This document shows positions 30,978 through 43,475 of a DNA stretch of 64,000 bases, piece after piece. The position numbers were made by a program, and so were the translations under genes. Below the pieces are notes generated by a model that was not told the DNA's origin, searched no databases, and saw nothing but the letters and a program-made list of their open reading frames with translations. Numbering within the stretch: the stretch's first letter is position 1; each line of letters starts with the position of its first letter. Source of the stretch: Lindgomyces ingoldianus (taxonomy: Eukaryota > Ascomycota > Dothideomycetes > Pleosporales > Lindgomycetaceae); contig NW_022985180.1 in NCBI RefSeq assembly GCF_010093535.1, positions 631,054 to 695,053 on the forward strand, read 5' to 3'.

Positions 30978-33924
30978 ACGTACCTAACAGGTTGGCTGGC
31001 CCCACAGGTTAGCCGGCTGCTTTTGCTAAGCCTCTACTAAAACTACTCTATTCTCTCGCAAAACAGCCTACTTTAGCCCTATATAAAGTAATACAACATA
31101 AGATATTATTTAGAGTCTACTTCTACTACTTACTTATATATACATAAGTTATGCCTAGTTTAATTGCACTGCTTGTATTACCTTTAACTTAGCTTACTTT
31201 TTTTAGTGCGCACCTGCGTTTTTAGCTTCTTCTTATTACTACGCGCTCTAAACTCCTTTAGAGTAGTTAGATAAGCTTTATTCTTAACTATTAAAGTCTT
31301 TTCTGCCTAAATCTACTTTCTTTTATGTAATCTATATTATATAGCAGCCTTATTTACTGCTTAAAGCTTTATAATTTTATAGCCTACTTTATTATGTTAA
31401 TGCTCTAGATAACTGTTGTCTACTTTTTATTACCTTACTATATTACCTTTAGCTGTCCTTGTCTCTTTAAAGCTATAATAACTACTCTAGTTAATATTTA
31501 GCCTATTATAAAGCTTAACTTGTTAAAGTTATACCTGTCTTTATTTTAAATACTATACTTAGCTTTTATGTTAGCTACTAGGTAAAACTAGCCCTAGATA
31601 ACTTCTAAATTCTTATAAAGCGCTTTTTTATAATTATAACATGGTCTACAAGCGAATGTTCAACACAAGCGAGTGTTCTGTCCCACCACTAAAACGCAGC
31701 TAACCTACTACTAACTGCAATGCATTAACAACTATACAATTAATTATCTTTAAAAGAGGCTAGAATTAACCTAGCTATTTAAGCTCTTAATAGAGACACG
31801 TCTTTAACTAAGAGGCACACTGCAGCACTCTATAATGTTAATTAAATAGCTCTCTGCCAACAACACGCAGGGATAACTATGCAACGCGACTGTACAGCTA
31901 ACAACAAGAAGCTTACAAAGCTAGAAGAGAAAGTAATTATTAAGCATATACTTAATCTAGATTTCTAAGGATTTGCGCCTACTCTAGGTGCTATACAAGA
32001 GATGGCTAACAAGCTTCTTACTAAGCGCAGCGCTCTACTAGCAGGTATTAACTAGCTATCTAACTTTGTTGCGTGTACACTAGCAGTTAAAACTTACCTT
32101 AGCTAACTATATAATTACTAATAAGTAAAATGCAAAGATCTAGTAATTATAAGTAAGTAGTTTAAGCTTATAAAGGCTACATAATTAAAGTACAGCATTA
32201 TAGATTAGGACATATATAATTTTAATAAGATAAGCTTTTAGATAGGAGTTATATTAAGCTAAATAGTTATTATAGGCACAGATAGACATAATTAGCTAAA
32301 GGCTATATAGCTAGGTAACTGTAAATAAGTGACAGTTATTGCAGGCATTAACGCAGATAAGTAGGCAATACCTATGTACATAATTTTTAAAGGCAAGCAT
32401 CACCTATCTGCTTAGTATAAGAATAAGGATATACTAAAGGACTAGGCTATTAGTGTTAGCAACAACAGCTAGACAACTAATAAACATAAAATTACATAGC
32501 TAGAGCACTTTAATCTATACATAAAAGATTACTTAGTAGGCTTATAGCAGCTACTTATTTTTAATAGCTATAAGAGCTATTACTCTATTAAATTCCTAAA
32601 GCTTTATAAGCAGAGGCGTATTATAGCGCTCTGTATGCTAGCACACGCGTCACATATTCTATAGCTGCTTAACATTAGCTGCTTTTTGCTATTAAAGCGC
32701 GTGTATAGTACTAAGATTAGCTAGTTAATCTGCTACTAGATTAACTATATTAATAAGCTAACTTTTTTACTAGCCTTTAAGGCAGCATTTAGTTACTTAA
32801 TTATAATAGATAATATCTATGTAGGCTTTAAAGCTACAGGACTAGTTTTATTTAACCTAGAGCTAGTGCTTTTAAAGCTTAATATACAGCTACCTAATTA
32901 GCTAGCTACTCTACTACTAAATACTGCCTAGAAGGCTTAAACACTTAGTAATTTTTATAAAGTTAAGGCTTAGTTAACTTTACTATATAATTAGATTTAA
33001 AAGCATTAAAAAAAAACTTTTTTTACTATGCTTAATCTAGCAAAGCAGCTAAGTAAGAGCGCTACTAAGATAGCTTATATTACTGTTTTATAGCATAATT
33101 AAGCAGCTGCTCTAGAGAGAGCCTATAAGGCAGCTATAAAGTGTAAGCAGTGTAAAAAAAAGTAAATTTAAAAAAAAGAAACTCTAATAAGTTATTAGGG
33201 CTTTAAGTTAAGTACTTAGAAGCTTGCTAGTATAGCAGAAAGTAGTAAAATGCCTTAGAAGAAGTTAACTGCTAAAAGCAGCGCAGCGCGCGTATAGCGC
33301 TATAAGCGCTGCAACAAGCCTAGGTATAACTCTTGTACATGCAAGGATATTAAATAATTCTATAGTAGTTTATTTTATATAGTATATTTTTGCGTTGTTA
33401 AATTAATAGTCTTTAAAGTTAAATTTAGTAGTAGGACAGAACACTCGCTTGTGTTGAACATTCGCTTGTGGACCATGTTACTTATAATTAAACTTTATTA
33501 TAAACTTAAAGCAGTGCTTAACCTACATACTAGGCTAGTTTAAGCTAACTTAGCCTAGATTGCGCTCTATAGGCAAGGAATTAGCTATAGCTATAAGCTT
33601 AGAAAGAAATCTATGTGTAATAAGCTTAAGTATATACTTAACAACAACTTTTTTTTAAGCTTAGTTAGATTCCTTAATTTAGGCTAGCATTCTGCTTATA
33701 AAGGCTGTCTAGCGTGTTAATTGCTTAGTGTTGTGTAAAAGATATTATAGATAGCTATAGCGTGTTATAAGAAAAGTTTTAAGTTATATTTAAAAGCCTA
33801 AAAAGCAAGCTATATCTAACATTCTTTAGAAGATTTAATTTAGTGTTGTTGTTAAGGCATTATGTAGATAGGTAGAGTTTAGTAGGGGCTTAGCAAAAGT
33901 GGCTGGCCAACCTGTTAGGTACGT
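30978..33924 (-). mobile_element. Internally deleted pogo-type element, copy F, split by a nested transposon
   Basis: TA at 30976-30977 and 33925-33926; same ends as copy D. Without the nested element (31639-33478 plus one TA) it is about 1,105 bp, with the same internal deletion as copy D. The two are therefore copies of one non-autonomous derivative. The right end has a single subterminal GGCTGGCCAACC unit where copy D has two. Confidence 0.85.
31639..33478 (+). mobile_element. Nested full-length Fot1/pogo-type transposon E (1,840 bp)
   Basis: Inserted at TA (31637-31638 and 33479-33480). The uninterrupted target can be read in copy D as TATAATTATACTTATAATT. Terminal inverted repeats of about 45 bp begin ACATGGTCTACAAGCGAATG and differ at a single inner base. 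The decayed plus-strand transposase shows GFAPTLGAIQEMANKLL, an INxLSNFV helix-turn-helix part and IYNFNKISF (DDE_1-type region near 32,215-32,245). Family distinct from the other two pogo-type families by its ends. Stops in all frames. Confidence 0.88.
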
Positions 33925-33926
33925 TA

Positions 33927-35118
33927 TCTTAGCTATATACTTTTAAATAAAGGACTAGAGGTTAACCTATAAAAAGTAGAGGTGCTACGCAACTAGCAGG
34001 CGCTTACTACTATAATAGGTGTAAAATCCTTCTTAGGCTTTACTAAATTTTATTAATAATTTATTCTAAAAAATTTTTATATAGTAAAACTAATTATTAC
34101 GCTTTAAAGTTCTACTACCTTTTTTATATAAACTTTAGAGTGTAATATAGCTTTTAAAAAGCTAAAGTCTAAGCTACTAAAAATACCTACACTTGTCAGA
34201 TATGCGCACCTACTGTCAAGACAGGAGGAACGTTTGACGAAAGCTGCTACATAGTACGAGCAATAAGCTCGAACAGTATGTTGCTGCAAATTGCTGCATG
34301 TTGCAGCATGTTGCAGCAAATTGCAGCAAATTGCAGCATGTTGCAACATGGTCGCGCATAGGGCTAGTGCGCGAGGGACTCGGATCGGAAAAACAAAAGC
34401 CGAGCAACACAAGTAGAGCAGAAAAAGGATCGATAAATTAATACAATCAATCATCATCCCATACATCATATCCAAACCCATCATTCATCTCAGAAAGCCT
34501 AGAAACAGTGCTTTAATCTGACAACACTTTACTATTATAACTTTGTGTTGTAAACTAAAATTAAAACTAACGCTTTTAATAAGGTAGTAGTAGGAGTTCT
34601 ATTTTAGAAACATGCTAATAAAAATTAGTGCTCTGTTTTATTCTATAGTAAGGTCTTATCTAGTTTAGAGCTAAACTAAGAAATACATAATAAGAGCTAA
34701 ACTAAGAAATACATAATAAGAAGCTATTTATAATTATTACTACGTTTAAATAATAAAAAGCTAAGCTTATATTAGCAATAATAAGCACCCTAGTATATAC
34801 TAATTATTAGTTATTAGAGTACTTTATAATAATAAAAGTGCTAAATGCTTGTTAGGTTTATTAGGCTAAAAAGTTAGCTTAGTATTACTTCTAAATTAAG
34901 TACACCCCTAGTAAAAACAACACTAGGGCAGACATTCTTAGCTATTATAAATAAGACATAGAAAATTTAAAAGCAGCTTAAACTAATAACTAGTTAAGGG
35001 TTCTTTTTAGACTGCACTAACTTTACCTCTAAATTAATAAGAAATTAGCCTAGTACTATATTACTTAAATACTAACTTAAGTAACTTTACTAAATGTTAT
35101 AAAAAGACTAGACTAAGT
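33927..35118 (+). pseudogene. Ty3/gypsy RT thumb and RNase H relic, second part
   Basis: Continues the frame broken at 30975: GVKSFLGFTKFY near 34,020-34,060 (the classic post-RT segment), then after a solo LTR the RNase H region from about 34,530 to 35,000, ending YYF*IKYTPSKNNTRADIL. The integrase is not seen before the LTR-like sequence at 35119. Together with 30354-30975 this is one dead gypsy element in plus orientation. Confidence 0.78.
34194..34523 (+). mobile_element. Solo LTR (330 bp) of the copia family at 37999-43475
   Basis: TGTCAGATATGCGCACC at the left and GCTTTAATCTGACA at the right; perfect target duplication ACACT at 34189-34193 and 34524-34528. It interrupts the gypsy relic between RT and RNase H. 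It is less decayed than its surroundings and keeps several CpG sites (CTCGGATCGG) that are CA in the complete element. Confidence 0.92.
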
Positions 35119-35340
35119 TGTCGCGTATACTAAGAGCCTTGGCTAGGGCTTAGAGCCTGGGACGCAGCTTAGGATCTAGAGATATTATGTTCCGAAGCTT
35201 AGTGTATATAAGGAGAGCCCTTAGCTCTCTTAGATAGCAGAGTCACTTTATCTAATCTTCTAAACAGCTACTGCTAGGCTATTTTATTCTCCATAGTTAT
35301 AGGCCTAGCGCTTTAAGAACCTAGGACAATTCTTCTTACA
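35119..35340 (+). repeat. Probable 5' LTR of copia element M (222 bp)
   Basis: TGTCGCGTATACTAAGAGCC at the left and ACAATTCTTCTTACA at the right give a TG...CA boundary directly before gag-like sequence. A TATATAAGG box lies at about 35,204. No second copy was found in the window, so the assignment rests on position and ends. Confidence 0.5.
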
Positions 35341-37304
35341 TAACTATAGCGCTAGTAAAAGCTGTTTAGAAGCTCTCTTATCTTTATTACCTTTAAAGCC
35401 TATGTTATAGCTAATGAAGATACTCCTCTCCTAACAGGAGCATACTAGCTTAAGGACTACACAAGCTAGCCTCTCTAGTTTATCTAGCTCTAGTTCTATG
35501 CTCTTAGCAAAAACCTATAGGACATAATTAATCTAGATAGACTAGACGCTCTAAATCCTATAAACAGCGCTCTAAAGATGCCGATACTTAAAGCAATTAC
35601 TGCTAAGAACCTACTAGAAAAGGTTAACATACAGTACTAAACTAATATTACTAAGTACTAAGCTTAATTAAGTAACTAGGCTTCTTATGCAACGCGTTTT
35701 TAGACAATCTAGAACTAGGTTAATGCAACTATTGCACTAGAGCTTCTAAGGCCTATAATAATGCAGCTTATATTAAAGAACTAATTTACCTTATAGGCAC
35801 TTATATAAGCTTTAAAATAAAAGCTAGCACTAATAAATGCAAGCATAAAAAATCTTATATAAGTAAAGTACAAAGCTTACTTTACTAAGGCAAAGCATAG
35901 CACTATAACTTTAAAAGCTTAGTACTAGCAGTAGCATTTTTTATACACTAAGGTAAAGACTTATAAAATTCTTAATGTAAAAGGCTAGCTAGCTGCACAA
36001 GACTTCCTAGACGCCCTAGCTCTAAAGCTTACACTAGACTAGGCGCGCTTTATGCACTAAAGAGTTATAGAGGCTAGCGCACTTAGTAAAAAACCTTTAA
36101 TAATCTAAAAAATTATTAAGATCTTCTTAATAATGCTTTAAAAGCACTTTCTATGTGTAAGTAACTAAGGCATAAGTATATTTATAACACTTAGTAGATA
36201 ATTAAATAATAATTTAGCCTAATTTATTTTAGCCTAATTAGGCCACCAGTGCCTATGCAGAGCTCTAAGGTAATCTTATTATTTATAAAAAGCAGTAGAC
36301 TGTAGAGACCTTATATTAGCAGTTACTAAAAAGCTAAAAAAGCTTAGTAAAACTACACATTAAAAAATCTTTAAAAGGCTTAAGTAAGTGTAGCATAAAG
36401 AAGTAAAAGCTATACTACTTAAAAAAGGCTATGTAATTTTAAATAAAGCCTTCTTTACTTTAAAAGCTATTAAAGGATTAGATAAGCTAGCATTCTTAAG
36501 AAGCATTATTACTGCACTTATTAACCTAGCGCTTTTAGTAAAACTAGAAATGCATATAACTATAGATTTTAACACTTACCTACTCTCTATAAGCATAATT
36601 CTAGATAATAGAAGTACTATGCACTTAGTAAATAGTATAAAGCTGCTTATACCTAAGTTATTTAAAAAAGCTTAAGGTTTACACATAGTAGAAGCTAGCA
36701 CTTAGTTATTTCTAATTTAGAGAATAGAAACTAAAAAGCTTAGAAAAGTGTTAAATAAAGCATAAAAAAAGCGCATAGAAAATTTTACACTATAAAAAGT
36801 AGTTATAGTAAAAGGATTTTATATTAATATTATCTTAAAAGCTTATTTAAGAGAAAAAAAACTATAGTATTTAGAACTTAACTATACACTGCGCATAAGC
36901 ACGCTAGAAAAGAATAGAGTACTTATAACACTTTACTAAAAACATAACCTTATATTTATTAAATATAAAGCTGTCTTTTTTTACCTACTAGTGTAAAGTG
37001 TGCTCTTAAATTACTAACACTTATAGACTATATTTCTACACTTAGACTTAGAAGAGCTCTAGTATGCGCGCGTAAGACACCTAGGCTCTAAAGCTCTGCA
37101 GGCTCTAGTTAAAAGCATAAGAAATGTATAAATAATAAGTATAAAGCAAGTACACTATAAGCACTACGCAACAATACACGCTAAGCAGGTTATATTAAAA
37201 AGACTAAAAAAGCAAGCTCTCTACTTATTCTAAAGAATTACATAGAACATGTTTAATATGCTATTAGAGCGCAGCAGAGCTCTATAGATAATAATTATTA
37301 AGAA

Positions 37305-37584
37305 TGTTAAATAGGCTCTAACAGCTAGCTGCTTATAGTATAAGCACTTAAGTAGCAAGAGTAAGAGTGGTGTACAGTGTGCACAGCGTACAAGGTAGGT
37401 AAAGTAAGGGCAACATGTTTCTAGTTCTATTACTCTTGTCTTTCCTCTATACAGAGAAAAAGGGGGATATTTAGATGTTTACGCACAGAGGTTCACGCAC
37501 AAGCATTATGTAACATAGATACGTGATCCTGCTTATGCGCGATTACTTGTATCTAGGCCGCAACGCTGCTGCTGTGTACAGACA
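37305..37584 (-). repeat. LTR of copia element J (left, 3' side)
   Basis: 280 bp; matches 48884-49163 with transitions only, more decayed than the right copy (for example GCGCGATTACTTG against GCGCGATCGCTCG). Confidence 0.85.
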
Positions 37585-37998
37585 CTAGCAACTTTTCTTT
37601 TTATCTAAAAAGTTACTTTTTATACACGTTACCTCCCTTCTATTTGTATAGGTCTATTTAATTATGTTTTACCTTTACTTTACCCCTATTTATTAGAACT
37701 TGCCTTAGTAATGCTGTGTGTTAGAATAGGCTAGTTACACTATATAAATAGCTTTTTTTATTTTTATTTTTTACTTTTTAAGCTTTGCTGTATAATCCCC
37801 TAGCTCTTTTCTCTTTTTATACAGTGCTAGCAGTAACAGATCCTTATAATAAGAAAGATAAGTATGTATAATATAAAAAAAACAAAACAAAGAGAAATAA
37901 GCCTTATATAAAGGCGTTATTAGTCTAGTTAGTCTAAAGCATCTTTGCGCACAGAATCTAGCTAGTCCACAGATGCTTCTATCTAGACAGAGAGGCAG

Positions 37999-38329
37999 TG
38001 TCAGATTTGCGCACCTACTGTCAAGACAGGAGGAACGCTTGACGAAAGCTGCTACATAGTACAAGCAATAAGCTCAAACAGTACGTTGCTGCAAATAGCA
38101 GCATTTTGCAGCATGTTGCAGCAAATTGCAGCATTTTGCAAGCTAGTCGCGCATAGGGCAAGTGCGCAAGGGACTCAGATCAGCAAAACAAAAAGCTGAG
38201 CAACACAAGTAGAGCAGAAAAAGGATTAATAAATAAACATAAGAAACATAATTAATTAATTATCTTATACATTATATCTAAACCTATTATTTATCTTAGG
38301 AAGCCTAGAAACAGTGCTTTAATCTAACA
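37999..38329 (+). repeat. 5' LTR of copia element N (331 bp)
   Basis: TGTCAGATTTGCGCACC to AATCTAACA. It contains the GCAGCAAATT/GCAGCATTTT minisatellite and decayed CpG sites (CTCAGATCAG). Confidence 0.92.
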
Positions 38330-41300
38330 ATTAAGAGTCTTAGTGCCTCTATTAATACAAAATGGCCACCCAGCCTTCTTGAGATGCGACAGTTGTCCTT
38401 CGAGACCACACCGACTACAGAGCCTGGATGATGCAGCTGCAATTGAGATGTGTAGCGCACAGCATCTGGCCGCAAGTGGATCCTAAGTTGACTATCCAAA
38501 TGATCTCCAAACTAAGAGCTTTAGAGATGCTGCTAATAGCTAAGTTTTCACTAGCCTCTAATGTTAAAACGCCTACGCACCTAAATAAGCTATTAACAAG
38601 CAGTGTTAGAGCCTTTAAAGAAGCTATTAAATACTATAAGATTAAGGCTAACAAGTATAAGAGTAACAGACATAATTATAAAAGAGAGCAATTAAGCCTT
38701 TAACAGATTATTGTCTTCATCTAGTTAATAGTTAGCCCGCATCTGCAGCGTACATGCTGTTCCCTAGATTAACTACTTAGACAGTAGATTATAAACCTTA
38801 AAGCTATAGTAGGCGTTAACAACTAATTTAAACAAGAACGTGTGTGTGACTAATATAATGCATCCCTAAAGCTGCTAAGAAACGCAAGCATATAGGACCT
38901 GTAGCTAGCAGAGTATGACTACGCTGCTACAGAAGCAGAGACACAAAATGTTCTAGAAACAACGCAGTTTAATGCTGTAGCAAAGGACTTTCTAACTACT
39001 ATAAATAAAGTTGCCTCTTATTAGTCTATAACCTTTTAGAAAAGTAGATAGTTCGCACTAGACATAAATTAAAAAGAAATAATAAAGCGCTTTTAAGAAC
39101 ATATAATGTTAAATTATCTAATATATATAAAAAAGCATAAAGCTGCCTTTATAACAGATAACTTATTATACCTTACTAAAAGTAAAAAGACTACCTAGGG
39201 CACAAATAAAGACGCCTGTAGTGCAGAAGTTACAACATTAAGAAAACAGAGTAGACCTTAACATTAATGTTATTAAGAAAATAATAGGAAGTTATCCTTA
39301 AGCTAGAAACCTGCTAAAATAGGAGGCACTAAATGTCCTACATGCAGACACATCTATGCACTAAAGGACTGCTTCTATGTCTATCTAGACAGAGCACTAG
39401 ACTAGTAGATGCTAAATAAGAGAGTTAAAGAGCTTATAGCATTAAAGTGTAAGCATAACTTAAAATTTTAAGGCCTACTAAGAGGGCAGTGTAAACATAA
39501 TTTAAAGATACTAATCCTAAAGAGTTTACATACACCTACGCTAGAGATACAAGAAGACTAACTTAAAAGCTAGAAAGTATTAAGAGTTAAGGCAGCTGCA
39601 TTGCTAGCTATAGTTAATTTAAACTAGAACAGATATCTGCTAAGAAAATTATTTATCCTTAACTTAAGCTTAACATGCTACATTATAAATAATCTTAATT
39701 AGATCTACAACTATTATTTACTAACACTAAAAGACTTTATCTAGTCTAGAAACTCTTACATATAGATTTAAGGCTATAGATTAATTACACTAAGCCTAAA
39801 AAGTAAGCATAGAACACACAGTTAAGCATACAGTCTTGTACTACATAACACTGCACTGTGCCTAGACCTGCTGTGCAACCTAGTCTTGTTCTGCCTACTG
39901 CAATAGAAAGGAATCTAGTGGGATACACAAGCAGAGCTAACTACTTTAAAGGCCTTAGACAGGATAATAATTAGAGATCTTACAGAGATCTATAGCTAAT
40001 AGGTGTTAGAGTACTATCTACTATAGGAGGGCTTATATTATACACACATAATTAACACAAGAACTAAACATAGTCTATAAAAGGCATTAGTAGAGCTATA
40101 GCATAAGCGTCTAGGACACCCTAGACTAGCTACACTTTAACACCTTATACAGCAAGCTAAGGAGGTGCAAATTAAAGGAATTACAACAGTTTAATGTAAC
40201 TTATATAGTAGAGCTAAGATATAATAATAAATTAGCTGCACACTGTAAATTAGTAACAGCAGACCTAGTAAGAGACTGTTAATTAATTTCTATGCATATA
40301 AAGCATAAAGTATTACAAAAGAGCAGAGTTAAATACTAATTACTAATAAGTATTCTAGCCTCTAGTAAGACCTCTACTTTAAAGATAATAGGCTTACTAA
40401 ATTAATTATTAAAGCTTTTATAATCTTTATCCTCTTTTTAAAGAACTATTATAATATTACTATAAAAGTTATTAAAGCTAATAATAAGATTATAACAGTA
40501 AAACTAGAGGTAGAACGCTAGCTAGCATTATATAGAATAACTGTTAAGCCTTTAGCACTAGATACATAAGCCTAGAACAAAGGAGCTAAACGCTTAGGGG
40601 GTGTGAACAAGAAGAAGTCACAGGCTATGCAACTAGATGCTAACCTACTATAGGATGTATGGCCATACATTACTAGAGCAGGCGTATACCTATATAATTA
40701 GACGCTAAACTATGCTAACAACTAAAAGACACTATACAAGATCTTCTTTACACAAGCAGCTTTAAATAATAGAGTTATTATGTTAATCTAAAAGCTAAGC
40801 CTTACACATCTAAAAGCCTATAGCTATAAAGCATTTATAATAACTAATAACACACATTAGAACAAATCTAAGCTACAGAGGCTAGACCTAAAGGCGTAGA
40901 TTAGATATCTAGTTAAGTACTAATTATTAAACATCTACTGCATATAGATACTACTGCTAGTAAAAGTAATCTGTACATGTAATGTTATCTTTAATAAACA
41001 CTTAATCTTTAGTAGTAAGCCTAAAGACTTAATAGATAACCTTATGCACAATATAGTAAAAAAAATTGCTATATACATTAGAATAATTAAGCTTCTAACA
41101 CCTAGTTATTAGCTAAAAACAAAGTTATTTTATAAAAATAACACTATAGATAATACATTAAATTTTAACAAAGTAGACCTACTAGGCTACTATTAAGAAA
41201 GAAAGATTAGAGATAACTATCTATCTCCTCTAAATACTCTGCTACCTGCAGCATTGCTTATGCAGTTAATAGCTAGAGCAGCACTAAAGCTAAGCTAAAT

Positions 41301-43114
41301 AGAGTTGTTAAAGACTGTACTATAGGCTGCAGCCTTTATAGCTAGCATAAGATCTAGAAGTGTAGGAAAGCATAGCAGTAAGACGCTAGATAAAGCAGCA
41401 TTAATAAAGATGCTATCTAAAAGGAAGACACCTTATAGAAGCTAGCTGCTACTTCTGCTATTAACTTAAAAGCAACTAGAGGAGCACCCTCTATATAAGA
41501 TGTTTAAGGCAGCAGAAAGAACGCACCTAGACAGTTATTAGACAATAAAATCCTAGACAGAGGTCTAGACAAAGCTAATTAAGGCAGCTAGACAGCAGAT
41601 CCTAGATTATATGTAGGTGTACACCTATAAGCTTAATAAGCACTATAGATTGCAAAGATGTAAGGCGCAACTAGTAGTCTACAGCAATTAACAGAGAAAC
41701 ATTACTACATAAGATACCTACGCTGCTACCCTAGTAAAACACTTATTTTAAATGCTAATAGCAATATCTGTATGCTTTAACTTAGAGCTTAAACAATACA
41801 ATGTAACTAACGCGTTTATACATGCAGCAATTAACTGCAATATCTACATGCAGATGCTAAGAGGCTATTAGAAACTAGGTATAATACTAAAGCTTTAAAA
41901 AGCACTATATAGCCTATAAATTTCTTCTCTACTTTAGTAATGCTATTTTATAACAACTTTTAAAGGCCTTAGGTTCTTAGCTGTCCTACATAAACTCTAC
42001 TGTATAACTAAAGCTAGAATATTTATCTTCTTCTACATAGACAACCTTATTATTGCGTACAAAAAAGGCTCTAAAGCAGATGCACAGCGTGTAGTAGACT
42101 AGTTACAAGAGAAGTATACCCTAACAGGAGGTAAGGACCTATAATAGTTCCTAGGAGTTAAGATTATTAGAGATTAACAGTAATAAATAATTTAGCTGTT
42201 ATAGGCATTATATATTAACAAGATAGCTAGGCTAGCTAACAGAAAGGACCTGTAGCACACTACACCTATAAGTAGGATTAAACTTATGCTGCAATCTAGT
42301 TTTACAACCTTATTAGAAGTAAATTAATATTAGCAGAAGATTAAATCTCTGCTCTTCGCAGCAGTCACTACAAGACTAGACATTGCCTTTACCACATCAC
42401 GCCTTGCACAGTTTCTCACGAATCCCGCATCTGACCATTAGGATGCAGCCGATTAAGTCATCCTGTACCTACATGCGACACAGACGTACGCACTTTAATT
42501 AGGAGGAGAAGACTACCTTGTAGTAGTAAGCAATGCGTTATTTATAGACAATACACTAGATAGGAAAAGCTTTTAGGGCTACATTATTTAACTATTTAGT
42601 AAATAGATTACATAGCAAGCAAATAAACAAGATATAGTTATAATGTTAATAACAGAAGCAGAATTACTTGCACTGTTCTAAGTTGCTAAGAAAGCTATGT
42701 TTATAAGAATGCTCCTTAACAAACTGTAGGTTAAGCTGCTTAATTTAACTATTATAATTTAGTGCAACAACAAGCAGATAATTTAACTAGTAAATAAAGA
42801 GATATCTTAACTTTAAATAAAGCTCTAACATGTTAACATCTATAACTACTAGCTCTAACAGGAAGTCTCTTAATAAACAATTAAGGTTGTCTATGTCCCC
42901 TCTAGTAAGATGCTTGCAGATAGACTTACTAAAGCGCTTCTAGCTAGTAAATAGCTAAGCTTTCTTCAGCAAATTTGGCTAGTTAACGTTAGGGAGAGGA
43001 TAGTTAGTTAGAAAGCAGATATGGAAGAGATTAAAGCAAGAATAGAAGCCCTAGAAGCATACTAAGGTTGCGCAATTAGGAACCAGCTTAAAGCATGTCT
43101 AAGCTAAGGGGGTG

Positions 43115-43475
43115 TGTCAGATTTGCGCACCTACTGTTAAGACAGGAGGAACGCTTAACAAAAGCTGCTACATAGTACAAGCAATAAGCTTAAACAGTAT
43201 GTTGCTGCAAATAGCAGCATTTTGCAGCATGTTGCAGCAAATAGCAGCATTTTGCAGCATGTTGCAGCAAATTGCAGCATTTTGCAAGCTAGTCGCGCAT
43301 AGGGTAAGTGCGCGAGGGACTTAGATCAGCAAAACAAAAAGCCAAGCAACATAAGTAGAGCAGAAAAAGGATTAATAAATAAACACAAGAAACACAATTA
43401 ATTAATTATCCTATACATCATATCTAAACCCATTATTCATCTCAGGAAGCCTAGAAACAGTGCTTTAATCTGACA
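43115..43475 (+). repeat. 3' LTR of copia element N (361 bp)
   Basis: Same ends as the 5' LTR but 30 bp longer through one extra copy of the internal AGCAGCATTTTGCAGCATGT unit (about 43,215-43,275). Confidence 0.92.

Larger units (their letters stand above)
37999..43475 (+). mobile_element. Complete but dead Ty1/copia element N (5.48 kb)
   Basis: LTRs 37999-38329 and 43115-43475; perfect target duplication GGCAG at 37994-37998 and 43476-43480. The gag start is visible at 38361 (MATQPS then a stop, then DATVVLRDHTDYRAWMMQL). The pol relics run on the plus strand. The RT box is FFYIDNLIIAY (YIDN at 42034-42045, second Asp changed to Asn). RNase H includes LDIAFTTSRLAQFLTNP (42,380-42,430) and ends near CDNKQ-like and ADRLTKAL sequence at 42,770-42,940. 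A purine tract AAGGGGGTG precedes the 3' LTR. Stops throughout make it inactive. Confidence 0.93.

Noticed and set aside
34216..34360. Possible CRISPR-like array from the regular GCAGCA repeats
   Set aside because: Repeats are contiguous and degenerate without unique spacers, and the genome is eukaryotic.
34216..34484. Frames of 64-126 codons over the LTR at 34194-34523, and similar ones at 26167-26418 and 43112-43324
   Set aside because: They arise from the GCAGCA minisatellite in LTRs and are not genes.
38428..38703. 91-codon frame near the start of copia element N as a separate gene
   Set aside because: It is the surviving piece of the element's gag, in frame with the DATVVLRDHTDYRAW sequence before it.
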